A model generated the notes under the pieces. The model had not been told where the DNA came from. It saw nothing but the letters and a program-made list of their open reading frames with translations, and ran no database searches. Positions 42,988 to 52,267 of a DNA stretch of 63,831 bases are shown here, in pieces. The number at the start of each line of letters is the position of its first letter. Position 1 is the first letter of the stretch. Location: assembly GCA_963169875.1 (NCBI GenBank), contig CAUJEL010000048.1, positions 1 through 63,831 of the forward strand. The letters run 5' to 3'. Origin of the DNA: Candidatus Zhuqueibacterota bacterium. GTDB taxonomy: Bacteria > Zhuqueibacterota > Zhuqueibacteria > Residuimicrobiales > Residuimicrobiaceae. The position numbers and the translations under genes are program-made.

Positions 42988-43941
42988 TTAGAGGTGTTTC
43001 CTGAAGGTGCTGTCGCGCATCAAAAAAACAAAGCCGCCAACGGCCGGCAGCAACACATTGATAAAAAAGAGCAGCATGGATCCGTTGAAAGCGGCCGCTT
43101 CGGGCACACCGAGTTCGCCGAGAAAATAGATGGCGGCACTCTCGCGGATGCCGAGATCGCCGATGGAGATGGACAGCAGCGTCTTGACCCAGAGTGTGGC
43201 GGCCAAAGCCCTCAGACCCTGGACCAATGGCACAACGGCAAACGCGCGCACCAGCAGAAAAAACTGGAAAGTGTAAGTGCAGACTTGTCCCAGAGCCAGC
43301 AAGGAGAGTTTCATGGCCACGCGGGAGGGCAGCAGGTCCAGGCTGGAGACCAGCAGGTGCAATTTTTTATGTTTGTGCCAATATTTTTGATAGCGGCGCA
43401 GGATGGCGGCGAGAAAGGGTGGATGAATGAGGAGCAGATAGAGCAAGACAAAAAAGATCAGGGCCGTGATGATCAGGGGCATCCACACCAGCAGTTCGAC
43501 ATGGCGCTGCAAAAAGGGCAGAATGCCCAGCAGACCGAAAAAATAGAGGACGAGCAGGGCGTAAAATTTATCCAGGGCGGTCAATCCCAGCAGCAGGGGC
43601 CATTTCCCCTCGCGAATGAAGAAAGCGCGGCCAAACTCGCCGATGCGTCCCGGCGTGATAAAACCCAGGGTCACACCCGAGAGCAGGGACGAAAAGATGC
43701 GTTTGCGGGTGGTGTCCGGTTCAGAGAGGCGGACGAGGATGGCCCAGCGTTTATACTGGAAGAAGAGGTTCAAGGCCAGAAGGAGCAGGGCATAGAGAAT
43801 CCACTGCCAGTCCGCCTGGAAGAGCGCCTCTTTGAGCTCCTCTGCACTGATGCGTCGAATCAACAGTCCGATCACCAGAAAGGCGATGATCAGCTTGATG
43901 AGGATGAAAATTCGTTTATGTCGGGTATATTTTGAGACCAT
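42988..43941 (-). CDS. Flippase-like / lysylphosphatidylglycerol synthase-type membrane protein
   Basis: A 317-residue polytopic protein of the UPF0104/AglD-type family. I use ATG 43941 (VSKYTRHKRIFILIKLIIAF). The open frame extends 102 codons further but only as an overlap with the radical SAM gene. About eight helices; family motifs are FFQYKRWAILV, GFITPGRIGEFGRAFFIRE and ISIGDLGIRESAAIYFLGEL. Relatives transfer or flip lipid-linked groups. In this context it could translocate a lipid-linked sugar across the inner membrane. It overlaps the preceding radical SAM gene by 26 bases. Confidence 0.85.
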   Translation of the reverse strand: MVSKYTRHKRIFILIKLIIAFLVIGLLIRRISAEELKEALFQADWQWILYALLLLALNLFFQYKRWAILVRLSEPDTTRKRIFSSLLSGVTLGFITPGRIGEFGRAFFIREGKWPLLLGLTALDKFYALLVLYFFGLLGILPFLQRHVELLVWMPLIITALIFFVLLYLLLIHPPFLAAILRRYQKYWHKHKKLHLLVSSLDLLPSRVAMKLSLLALGQVCTYTFQFFLLVRAFAVVPLVQGLRALAATLWVKTLLSISIGDLGIRESAAIYFLGELGVPEAAAFNGSMLLFFINVLLPAVGGFVFLMRDSTFRKHL

Positions 43942-44929
43942 TGCTGCAGTTTCCACATAGTTCCGGCCATTGCTGATGCAACAGACGTGTGCGAAAATCG
44001 GAAAAAGCCTGGTTGTGCCAGATCTCGCGCAGCGGCTGCGTCGCCTGGCCCAAGATGTATGAATCGTCTTTATCGAAACAGCACGGCACCACATGTCCGT
44101 CCCAATGCACCACCAGAGAATACCACAGCCGCGGACACGACCCGCGGCGGATGCCCAGGGTGCGGAGCCGGCCCTCTTCAATACCGTAGCGCCGGTAGCG
44201 CGGCTCAGAGGGCAGCAGTTCCGCGGCAGCGGCAGCGCTGCGCACATAGGGTGATTTGAACAACACCCGGTCCGCGCCCCAGGCGGTCAGGGTGTTTTCC
44301 GCGTCCTCAAGCTCGTGTTCGTTGTGGCGCATCACCACGAACTGCACCTGTATGTGCGGCGTGCGCCGGTGCAGCCGCAAGCGCATCTCGTTGACCAGGG
44401 CCATGGCGGTTTTAACTTTTTCCAGCGAACCACCGCGGCGGTAGGCACCATAGCTTTCCTGGGTGATGCCGTCGGCCGAGAGCATGAGCACATCGAGGCC
44501 GCTGTGCACCAGTTCGCGGGCATAATCCGCGTCCGCGAGGCGCTGGCCGTTGCTGCTGCAGACCACATAGAGGCGATGCCGCTTGGCGATGCGGATCATC
44601 TCGATATAGTCCGGGTGCAGGGTCGGTTCGCCCTGATCGTACAGTATAAGATAGATCAGGTGCCGGGCATTGCGCTCGATGATAGTACGATACAACTCCA
44701 GGGGCATAAAGCCCTTTGCGCGTGTCGAGCGCCCGGCGCCGGTGTCGCACTGCGGACAGGCCAGGTCGCAGGTGTTGGTGGGCTCGATATGCGCGACAAA
44801 CGGCGCCCCCCAGAGGTGCTCTTTCTTGCGCCACCGGGATATCTGATAGCTGGCCAGACTTTGCAGCGCTGTTGCGGCTTTGGGGATGGTCAGGGCGCGC
44901 AGCAGCTGCGGCCAGTATATTTCTTTCAT
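43916..44929 (-). CDS. Radical SAM/SPASM protein (3)
   Basis: A 337-residue radical SAM enzyme starting at ATG 44929, which forms an ATGA overlap with the stop of the methyltransferase. HIEPTNTCDLACPQCDTGAG carries the cluster cysteines (Cys54, Cys58, Cys61). ILYDQGEPTLHPDYIEMI is the SAM-binding region, then VVCSSNGQRLAD and LSADGITQESYGAYRRGG. The C-terminal SPASM set is CPRLWYSLVVHWDGHVVPCC, FDKDDSYILG and CGNCSNG. SPASM enzymes typically modify peptides, but in glycan clusters they can act on sugars or lipids. The role here is open. Confidence 0.9.
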   Translation of the reverse strand: MKEIYWPQLLRALTIPKAATALQSLASYQISRWRKKEHLWGAPFVAHIEPTNTCDLACPQCDTGAGRSTRAKGFMPLELYRTIIERNARHLIYLILYDQGEPTLHPDYIEMIRIAKRHRLYVVCSSNGQRLADADYARELVHSGLDVLMLSADGITQESYGAYRRGGSLEKVKTAMALVNEMRLRLHRRTPHIQVQFVVMRHNEHELEDAENTLTAWGADRVLFKSPYVRSAAAAAELLPSEPRYRRYGIEEGRLRTLGIRRGSCPRLWYSLVVHWDGHVVPCCFDKDDSYILGQATQPLREIWHNQAFSDFRTRLLHQQWPELCGNCSNGLKIYPT

Positions 44930-45732
44930 CGTTTTCTCGCCAGGATGAAGAAGGTCGGCATGGTGCAGCGATTCATCCAACCGCTCCTATCAGAAACCAT
45001 TTTACCGAGAAGTCGCGTCAGTCCCAAGCTGTGAACGAGCGCGATCAGACGCAGGTGCCAGGTGCGGTTCCACAAGCCGCGCGGATTCTCCATGGCCGCT
45101 GTGAAAACCTGGTGATTGATAAAGCGCCAGGAAAAGCCCGCAGCGGTCAGCAGCCGGTCAATGGCTGCCAGTGAAAGCAGTTCCGGGAAATCAGGTTTGG
45201 CGCGGTTGTGCCAGCCGAGCCACTCCGCCACAATGCGGCGCACCTGGTGGCGCGGCAGCAGCGATACCAGGGGCAGGCCGTAGTGCGGATCGCACAGCGC
45301 ATTGATCCAGGAGCCGCGGTTGGGCGTGGCGATGAGCAGCAGGCCGTCTGTTTTCAATGAACCGGCCAGGGCTTTCAGGGCGTCCAGCGGGTTTGATAAA
45401 TGTTCGAGAACATCCCAGAGGACGATGCCATCGCAGGCTTTTTCCAGGGTGAGCGTTTCAATGGACTGGTTTAGCCAGGTGATCTCTTGCGTCCCTGGCG
45501 GCCGGGAGTGGCCGTGTGTCGGCGCGGCCGGGAGTTGGATATCCATGGCGATCACTTTTGCGCCGCGTTGGGCCAGGGCGCGGCTGATGCCGCCCGAGCC
45601 GCAGCCCGCATCGAGGAGGGTGGCGCCTTCCAGCGTCAGGTGCCGGGAGAAAAGATCCGCCACCAGTTGACCGCGCAGGCCGCTGAAATCGCGGTAATTG
45701 CGCCAGAGTTTCTGATGCCAAATGCCGGCCAT
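44926..45732 (-). CDS. SAM-dependent methyltransferase
   Basis: A 268-residue class I methyltransferase of the UbiG/Methyltransf_11-23 type. The SAM-binding motif is LLDAGCGSGGISRALAQRG, followed by VIAMDIQLP, DGIVLWDVLEHLSNPLDAL and a post-motif LLLIATPNRGSW. I use ATG 45732, whose first base is the last of the GT2 stop (TGATG). An extended frame upstream is an overlap artefact. The acceptor is unknown: the GT2/radical SAM neighbours suggest a sugar or lipid hydroxyl or carboxyl group. Confidence 0.88.
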   Translation of the reverse strand: MAGIWHQKLWRNYRDFSGLRGQLVADLFSRHLTLEGATLLDAGCGSGGISRALAQRGAKVIAMDIQLPAAPTHGHSRPPGTQEITWLNQSIETLTLEKACDGIVLWDVLEHLSNPLDALKALAGSLKTDGLLLIATPNRGSWINALCDPHYGLPLVSLLPRHQVRRIVAEWLGWHNRAKPDFPELLSLAAIDRLLTAAGFSWRFINHQVFTAAMENPRGLWNRTWHLRLIALVHSLGLTRLLGKMVSDRSGWMNRCTMPTFFILARKR

Positions 45733-46838
45733 CAGTCGGCGTCCTTCCAGCCGGGTCTCCTGGCCAAACCGATCAGCCAGGCGGCAGCCTGGTAGACCGG
45801 GAAGAGCAGCTCCCAGAGCAGCAGTCCCGGCAAGTTGATGGGGGTTCGCAGCCGCCGGCCCAGGCATCCGAGCAGGAGTGCGTCCATTAGAAGCTTGGCG
45901 GGAAAAAAGAGCGCCGCCGCGGATGGACGGAAAACACCTATGAAAAAGAACAGCAGCAGGCTGACGTGGGCGAGGTGCGCCACGCTGTAAAGTAATTGAG
46001 CAGCGTGTGGATAGTAGCGGCCTGCTGAAAGGTGCCGGGTTTTCTGGCGCATGAATGCGCGCCAGTCCGCAGGACCTCGCGCCGGGACCATCGAACCAGG
46101 GTGCCAGGCATATTTCACTGTGCCGGGCGCGTGCCTGGCACGGGTGCGTTGTAGCAGAAAATCATCATCTCCGGAGACGGAATCCGGAAAATGGGCATAT
46201 CCATCCTGGTCGAGGAGCATCTGCCGTTTGCAGGCGAGGTTGCGGCCGGTGGCGGTGACGCCGTGGCCGTGGCCGATGCTGCCCGCGGCCACCAGGGCGC
46301 TGGCCAGGGTGTCGACGCGGATGAACGCCTGCCACAGTCGGCTGGACGCGGGCGTTTGCAGCGGCGAATAGCCTGCCACCACAGCGGTTTTGGGCGAGAA
46401 GCAGCGTACCGTGTGACTAACCCACCCCGGGGGCGGGGTACAATCCGCATCGGTGAAGAGCAGCACCTCGCCGGTCGTGTGGGCCAGGGCGGTGGCCAGG
46501 GCGCCTTTTTTGCGGCTGCGCCAGCGCTCGGGGTGGGCGTTTTCGAGCACGAGCCAGTTGTCTTTGCCGCGCGCGGCTGCCTGCGCGATCTGCCGGGTAT
46601 TATCCCGCGATTGGTCGTCCACGATGAGCACCTGCAGCTTGCCTGTGTAGGTCTGACCGGCCAGAGCATGCAGGCACGCGGGCAGGGTGGCGGCTTCGTC
46701 GCGCGCGGCGACGATCACGGAGACATCCGGGAGTGCCGTGTTGCTGCTGGGGGCCGACTGAGCCCGCTGCATCCCGCTCGCCAGCCAGGCGAGGATCAGA
46801 ATATAGATTGTTAACAGGATAATGGCTAACGCGATCAT
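45732..46838 (-). CDS. Membrane glycosyltransferase, family 2 (5)
   Basis: The first gene of the cluster, 368 residues from ATG 46838 (a TTG 12 codons upstream is possible). VSVIVAARDEAATLPACLHA, VLIVDDQSRDNTRQIAQ, LLFTDADCTPPPGWVSHT, SVSGDDDFLLQRTRARH and FMRQKTRHLSAGRYY are the GT2 motifs, with RH in place of RW in the last. It ends GWKDAD. The divergent region 46839-46991 holds a promoter for the other direction; no clear one is seen for this gene. Confidence 0.88.
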   Translation of the reverse strand: MIALAIILLTIYILILAWLASGMQRAQSAPSSNTALPDVSVIVAARDEAATLPACLHALAGQTYTGKLQVLIVDDQSRDNTRQIAQAAARGKDNWLVLENAHPERWRSRKKGALATALAHTTGEVLLFTDADCTPPPGWVSHTVRCFSPKTAVVAGYSPLQTPASSRLWQAFIRVDTLASALVAAGSIGHGHGVTATGRNLACKRQMLLDQDGYAHFPDSVSGDDDFLLQRTRARHAPGTVKYAWHPGSMVPARGPADWRAFMRQKTRHLSAGRYYPHAAQLLYSVAHLAHVSLLLFFFIGVFRPSAAALFFPAKLLMDALLLGCLGRRLRTPINLPGLLLWELLFPVYQAAAWLIGLARRPGWKDAD

Positions 46839-46923
46839 GTGCGGCAAAATATCCAAAATTGGGCAAACAAGCAAGGCTTTTTCGCGAATAATGAGCGCCA
46901 GGTCTACATTCCCGGGAAAAAGG

Positions 46924-46952
46924 TTGACAGCGCAGGTGGATTTTCGTAATTT
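46924..46952 (+). promoter_or_regulatory. Predicted promoter of the lytic transglycosylase gene
   Basis: TTGACA (46924-46929), 17 bases, TAATTT (46947-46952), 40 bases before the start codon at 46992. It is essentially identical in design to the smc promoter. Confidence 0.5.
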
Positions 46953-46991
46953 GTATTAATATATTACTAGTGACAGCTCATTGGAGAAAGC

Positions 46992-47693
46992 ATGCCAGCA
47001 AAAAAGGAAAAAGTGTCGCAGTATCTGCATCTGGCGATGTGGATTTTGATCGGCGTCGCGTTGATCATCATCATCGCTTCGGGCATTCGTTATGTCTACA
47101 ACCAAAAGTATGTCCGTAAAATCGCCGAGCTGGAAGAGGTGATCAAGGGGATGCGCACCACCATGAATGTGGAGAGCGTGCGCCAGTACAACATGCAGCG
47201 CATCATCGCATACATCTCGCAATACAATCGCCTGATGCCGACGCATATGAAATATGCCATCGCCCAGGAGATTTACGACTGCAGCATCCGTTACACGAAT
47301 CTGGACATTGATTTGATCTGCGCCTATGTAACCAATGAGACCAATGGCACGTGGAATCCGGATTTCATCTCCGATTTCGGCGCCATGGGGTTGATGCAAT
47401 TGATGCCGACCCTGGGTGTGTTCATCGCCAAGTCGGAGCACCTCAACTGGGTGTCGCCGGACGAGGTGTTGTTGAATCCCATTTACAATATCCGGCTGGG
47501 CAGCCGTTATTTGTCGGCGTTGATCGATGCCTATGATGTGGATGGGGCTTTGGTGGCGCGCAGTGTGGGTGAGCGCCGCGCGGCCTTGTGGATCAAGAGC
47601 GGCCGCAGCAACGCCATCCTGCCGCGGGACACCATCTCCTATATTGAGGAGATGCTGAAACAGTACGAGAAGATGAAGGAGTTTAAGATATAG
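46992..47693 (+). CDS. Lytic transglycosylase, SLT domain, membrane-anchored
   Basis: A 233-residue protein with an N-terminal transmembrane anchor (AMWILIGVALIIIIASGIRY), a short coiled coil, and an SLT-type lysozyme-like domain. The catalytic glutamate is in CAYVTNETNGTW, then ISDFGAMGLMQLMPTLGVFI (the GLMQLMP motif) and NPIYNIRLGSRYLSALIDAY. It cleaves peptidoglycan strands in the periplasm. GGAG lies seven bases before the ATG. It stands alone between the glycan cluster and the CRISPR region. Confidence 0.9.
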   Translation: MPAKKEKVSQYLHLAMWILIGVALIIIIASGIRYVYNQKYVRKIAELEEVIKGMRTTMNVESVRQYNMQRIIAYISQYNRLMPTHMKYAIAQEIYDCSIRYTNLDIDLICAYVTNETNGTWNPDFISDFGAMGLMQLMPTLGVFIAKSEHLNWVSPDEVLLNPIYNIRLGSRYLSALIDAYDVDGALVARSVGERRAALWIKSGRSNAILPRDTISYIEEMLKQYEKMKEFKI

Positions 47694-47902
47694 GAATATA
47701 GGGTGCCCTCACTTGGAAATTTCGAGGTGAATTACGACGGATGCAAATCAGCTGCGATCCCTGTGTCACTCCAACAGAAACAGGTATAGAGTTTGGCCTT
47801 GAGGAAGTACTTTACGAAAGATATATCGGGTTGTTTTGATTTGAAAGCCGGGACAAACAAGTGCGTAACTGCGATCCAGAACAATTTTGTGGAACTGGTT
47901 TT

Positions 47903-49345
47903 ATGAACATATCCGAACTGCTAAAGGCCGAAGAAGGCAAGACCCTGGAGTTTAAACAGGATATCTCTTCTCCGCGGAATCTGCTCAAGACACTGGTAGC
48001 TTTTGCCAATACAGCTGGTGGTAAAATAATCATCGGCGTGGAGGACAAAACACGTGAGCCGGTTGGGATCAATAATCCTCTGGATGAAGAGGAACGGCTT
48101 TGTAACCTGATCGCCGACTCTATTAGTCCTCGTCTGGTACCTAATGTCGAAATGACTACTGTTGAGGGGAGAACGTTGCTTGCAGTTGAGGTATTCCTTA
48201 GCAATTCCCGTCCCCACTTTATTCGCTCTGAAGGTCCGGAAACTGGAGTTTACGTCAGGCTCGGTTCCACCAATCGCCAGGCCGACCGGGAGTTGATCGC
48301 AGAGTTACATCGATCTGTTGAGGGAGTTTCTTTTGATGAATTGCCCATGCCGGAATTGTCCAATGGAGATTTGGATCTTATAGCAGTTCAAGAAGTTTTT
48401 GGCACTAGCCGCAAGTTGGACGACAAGGCACTTTTGACCTTAAAGGTGCTGGTCCGTCATCAGAATAAACTGATGCCGACAAAAGGCGGGATTCTGCTCT
48501 TTGGTAAAAAGCGAACGAACCACTTTTCAGATGCATGGATTCAATGTGGCCGCTTCTTTGGTACCGAAAAAATCGACATCTTTGACCATATGGAAATCGA
48601 CGTACCGCTGCCCAAAGCAGTTGATGAAGTGATGCTATTTTTTAAAAAGCATGCATTTCGCGGTGCAGATCTCTCCGAGGTGCGCCGATAAGATGTCTGG
48701 AGCATCCCACTGGGGATTTTGCGCGAGGTGATCATCAACGCCCTTGTGCACAGCGACTATTCACAACGTGGCGCCCCCATTCGGATAGTATTTCTCGATG
48801 ATCGTATCGAAGTGGAAAGCCTGGGGATTCTCTTACCAGGCTTAACCATCGAAGAAATGAAACAAGGCACTTCGCGCATACGTAATCCGGTTATAGCCCG
48901 TGTTTTTAAGGAACTCCACCTTATAGAGCAATGGGGGACTGGCGTGCGCCGCATATTTGCAGAAGCCCGGGACCTGGGTCTTCCTGAACCGAAAATTGAA
49001 GAGATTGGTCTGCGCTTGCGATTTACCGTCTATCTGGCACGATTGCACAGAATAAAGACTGGAGAGAAAGAGACTCAATCAGGGGTAGAGTCAGGGGTAG
49101 AGTCAGGGGTAGAGTCAAAGATGTTTTTCAGAGTACTGTCATTTCTGAAAGAGAATAATTTTTCCAAATCAGAGTTGGCAAAGCGACTTGGCAAAGTTAA
49201 ACCAACCCGTTATCTTAATGACCTGATGGCCAGACTGATGCGTTTAGGATATGTGGAATATACCATCCCGCAAAAACCCAAGAGCCGGCTGCAAAAATAT
49301 CGATTAACTGAAAAAGGTAAAAGCGTACAGGATACTATCAGCTGA
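47903..49345 (+). pseudogene. AlbA_2/Schlafen-type ATP-binding transcriptional regulator, broken by one stop codon
   Basis: From ATG 47903 the frame shows an AlbA_2 (Schlafen-like) domain (EGKTLEFKQDISSPRNLLKT, AFANTAGGKIIIGVEDKT) and an ATPase-like second half. A single in-frame TAA at 48689-48691 interrupts it. The same frame then continues as DVWSIPLGILREVIINALVH, GAPIRIVFLDDRIEVE, VIARVFKELHLIEQWGTGVR and a winged-helix C-terminus. Intact relatives read RR-x-DVWSIP, so the stop replaces one sense codon. No frameshift is needed. It is either a fresh pseudogene, two separately translated pieces (a GTG exists at 48728), or a sequencing error. The 209 bases upstream (47694-47902) hold no clear gene. 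Confidence 0.75.
49079..49114 (+). repeat. 12-base tandem repeat (three units) inside the broken regulator gene
   Basis: TCAGGGGTAGAG is repeated three times, encoding Ser-Gly-Val-Glu units in the linker before the winged helix. A unit length divisible by three allows copy-number change without frameshift. Confidence 0.85.
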
Positions 49346-49795
49346 ACCAAAATTCCGTATAGTACGTCTTGGTCTCAGATTCAAACATCCTTGATTTATT
49401 GTAATGAGAAACGATTGAATTGAAGGATGGATGCAGAGAAACCCGAATACAAAAATTCACCACACCTGTATGAGAGAACAGAGAATTTGATAGTCGAACT
49501 GGATATTCGTAATTGGAAATATGGTATCCATATCTCAAAATAAACGTTTATCAGGTACTCCCATAACAATAATAGTATCGCGAAAAATATATTAAAAATC
49601 CTTTGCGTTTGTCTTTCATTTTTCTAAATTAGATCATAATCAGCCAAACGCAGGGGATGGGTTGTGGATTCTTCATAGTTTTTCCTCTTTTGATTCCTCG
49701 TTATCTTTTTAGACAAAATCGATCCTGTTCAAATCGATTTAATGCCATCCAATTATTGTCCCTTTTTCATTTTAAAACACCAATGGGGTCTGCTG
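49346..49795. other. AT-rich region upstream of the cas operon
   Basis: No gene is recognised in these 450 bases. The sequence is much more AT-rich than its neighbours, which agrees with an acquired island border. A weak candidate promoter for the cas genes is TTTGCG (49602-49607), 17 bases, TAAATT (49625-49630). No terminator for the upstream gene is evident. Confidence 0.35.
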
Positions 49796-52246
49796 ATGAG
49801 TGATGCGAAAGATCGGGCACTCCTTCTGGGAGCCCTTTTACACGACATTGGTAAATTTCGGATGCGCCAGGATAAGCCCCAGGCCGGAAGAGACCACAGT
49901 ACCATCGGGGCTGAATGGGCCAAAAGTTATGTAATGCAAAATCTCCCTCCTGATGTTCCCAATTTGATTCAGTGGCACCACAAAAAGTATTGGGATGATT
50001 TCCACGAGTATAACGATAATCTTATCGTCTATCAAGCGGACAATCTTGCCGCCCAAAGTGAACGGGAACACAAGGACGATGCCGAGTTCAAGTCAGACGC
50101 GCCCTTGACCGCCATCCTTTCGACCATCCGGCTGGATCAAGACAACGAACGGGCCTATTGGCCCATGACGCAGTTGGATGGCCATCTGATATTTCCGGAA
50201 AAGAATCATTCTGGGCTTGCAGGGCCAGAAAAATACAAAATGCTATGGGAAAAATTCGATCAGGATTTTTCTCTTTGGTGCCGCGCGGGCTGCCATGTGA
50301 ATGGTCTTTTAGCCCTGCTGGAACAATATACCAGTTTCATCCCCTCTGAAACATTATGGTCCGATGCCGATGATAAAGCCAATCCGGACATTTCTCTATT
50401 CGATCACTGCAAGTCAACGGCCGCGATCGCGATCTGTTTGAAAAGAGTCCTTGAAGAACGGCTTGGTGCGATCAATAACCATCAGGATTTGGAGCATGCC
50501 ATTCTGGATGGGCAGCAGGAATATTTTACCCTGGTCGGGGGCGATCTGTCCGGCGTGCAAAATTTTATCTACACCATCTCTTCTCGTGGCGCCTTGAAAA
50601 CGCTGCGGGCCAGATCCTTTTTCCTCGAACTTTTGTGTGAGCATCTTGTCAGTCAGTTGCTGCAAATGCGCGATCTGGCGCGCACCAACATCATTTATAC
50701 CGGCGGCGGCAGGTTCTATCTTTTGGCACCGCATGGCGACAAGACTACAACAGCTCTGACAAAACTGGAGCAAACCTGCAACCAGTGGCTGATCGATCAA
50801 TTCGGTGGAACACTCATGCTGGTCACGGCGCAACAGGCATTTTGTGGTGATGATTTCAAAACAGCACATATCAGCGACATCTGGAGCCAACTCAGCGCCA
50901 GGCTTAATGAAAAGAAACGGCAAAAATACACGCCATTTCTTGCGCAGATGCTGGCGCCGGCTGAACCGGTGATGGCTGAGACTAGTTGCCAGATTTGTCA
51001 CCGCGATGATGTTAAAGTGCGGCCATCGACGCGTGATGAAAAAATTACAGCCATCTGTTCATTCTGTGACCATATTCTCGAATTAGGGTCGCAATTGCCT
51101 CGCTGTAAATATATCGTGCAGAGCAGTTCAGGGACCGATGCGTTGGCGCGACTGGAAGTGTTTCCGGATTTGACCGAACAGAATGCCAGCACTTTGTATT
51201 TTTACGAAAAATGGCCTGCGGCCGCATCCAGCCGCATGGTTTATGCCATCAATGGCGAGGGACTGTATAAAATGGATCACCCCAATCTGGCTGATTTGCA
51301 GGTCAGTGTTTACGCCCGGCGGCAGGGACAACTTGATGGTGGCGCCGAAAAATCGACCGGCATGGCAAGTTTTGAAGATTTGGCACAAGCCGCTGCCGGG
51401 AAAGCCATGATTGCGGCTTTGCGGATGGATGTGGATAACCTTGGCGCCATTTTTATACGCGGCATCCAAACTGAAAAACGTACCTTCACCAGACTCGCAG
51501 CTCTATCGCGGCAGTTCTCCTTGTTTTTCAGATCCTATGTCGATACACTGCTGGAAGGGAGACATGTGCCAGATAATCTTCCGCTTGCAGATTTCAGCGG
51601 CAAGCATCCGCGCCAAAATGGACGCAATGCAGCGGTCGTATATTCCGGTGGGGATGATCTTTTTATCGTGGGCGCCTGGGATGAAATTGCTGAAATCAGT
51701 TTCGATATCCATGATTGTTTTCAGCTCTTTTGCGCTCACAATGCCAATGTAACGCTGTCGGGTGGTTTTGTTTTTCAGCATCACGATTTTCCACTCTATA
51801 AACTGGCTGATTTGGCCCAGGCGGCTGAGCAGTCGGCAAAGGATGCTGGAAGAAACCGGCTTGCCCTTTTCTATGATCCTGACCTTGATGCCGTCCAACA
51901 CGGTAAAATGAATGCACTGGTACAAACAGTGACTTGGAATGATATGGAAAGCCGGGTGATCGAACCGCTGCAAAAGTTTTTACTGTTTGGAAAAATTATC
52001 TCGCAAAATGGGCATGCGCATTTCGATTTTCAAAAAATAAGCAAGAGCGATTTGGGCAGACTGTACCATATCATGCGCACCTGGGAAAGAGAAGGGGTGA
52101 TGTATCTGCCGGCCATGGCCTATATCCTGGGTCGCGCTCATGAGGAGTTTCGAAATTCTGAAATGGCTGTCAAGTTGATGGATCCGGAATATGTGCAAAA
52201 TCTGAGAAATAGTATACTCTGGATTACCATGCTTTCAAGCAAATAA
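49796..52246 (+). CDS. csm1: Type III-A CRISPR effector Cas10/Csm1
   Basis: The large subunit of the Csm complex, 816 residues. On target RNA binding it cuts DNA with its HD domain and makes cyclic oligoadenylates with its palm domain. HD: LLLGALLHDIGKFRMRQ (His16-Asp17). A C4 zinc site is at Cys398, Cys401, Cys421 and Cys424 (SCQICHRDD ... CSFCDH). Palm: LRMDVDNLGAIF and VVYSGGDDLFIVGAW, with an intact GGDD at residues 618-621. I start at ATG 49796 because the HD motif then begins at the usual distance; the frame is open to 49742. All catalytic residues look functional. Confidence 0.95.
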   Translation: MSDAKDRALLLGALLHDIGKFRMRQDKPQAGRDHSTIGAEWAKSYVMQNLPPDVPNLIQWHHKKYWDDFHEYNDNLIVYQADNLAAQSEREHKDDAEFKSDAPLTAILSTIRLDQDNERAYWPMTQLDGHLIFPEKNHSGLAGPEKYKMLWEKFDQDFSLWCRAGCHVNGLLALLEQYTSFIPSETLWSDADDKANPDISLFDHCKSTAAIAICLKRVLEERLGAINNHQDLEHAILDGQQEYFTLVGGDLSGVQNFIYTISSRGALKTLRARSFFLELLCEHLVSQLLQMRDLARTNIIYTGGGRFYLLAPHGDKTTTALTKLEQTCNQWLIDQFGGTLMLVTAQQAFCGDDFKTAHISDIWSQLSARLNEKKRQKYTPFLAQMLAPAEPVMAETSCQICHRDDVKVRPSTRDEKITAICSFCDHILELGSQLPRCKYIVQSSSGTDALARLEVFPDLTEQNASTLYFYEKWPAAASSRMVYAINGEGLYKMDHPNLADLQVSVYARRQGQLDGGAEKSTGMASFEDLAQAAAGKAMIAALRMDVDNLGAIFIRGIQTEKRTFTRLAALSRQFSLFFRSYVDTLLEGRHVPDNLPLADFSGKHPRQNGRNAAVVYSGGDDLFIVGAWDEIAEISFDIHDCFQLFCAHNANVTLSGGFVFQHHDFPLYKLADLAQAAEQSAKDAGRNRLALFYDPDLDAVQHGKMNALVQTVTWNDMESRVIEPLQKFLLFGKIISQNGHAHFDFQKISKSDLGRLYHIMRTWEREGVMYLPAMAYILGRAHEEFRNSEMAVKLMDPEYVQNLRNSILWITMLSSK

Positions 52247-52267
52247 AACTAACTTGGGAGGTTTTTG

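Noticed and set aside
44248-44930. Upstream extensions of the flippase-like, methyltransferase and DUF3108 genes in open frame
   Set aside because: They overlap preceding genes, lack ribosome sites and would destroy the signal or anchor at the natural start.
47740-47838. A 32-codon frame (starts MQISCDPCVTP) before the broken regulator
   Set aside because: Too short, no ribosome site and no recognisable similarity.
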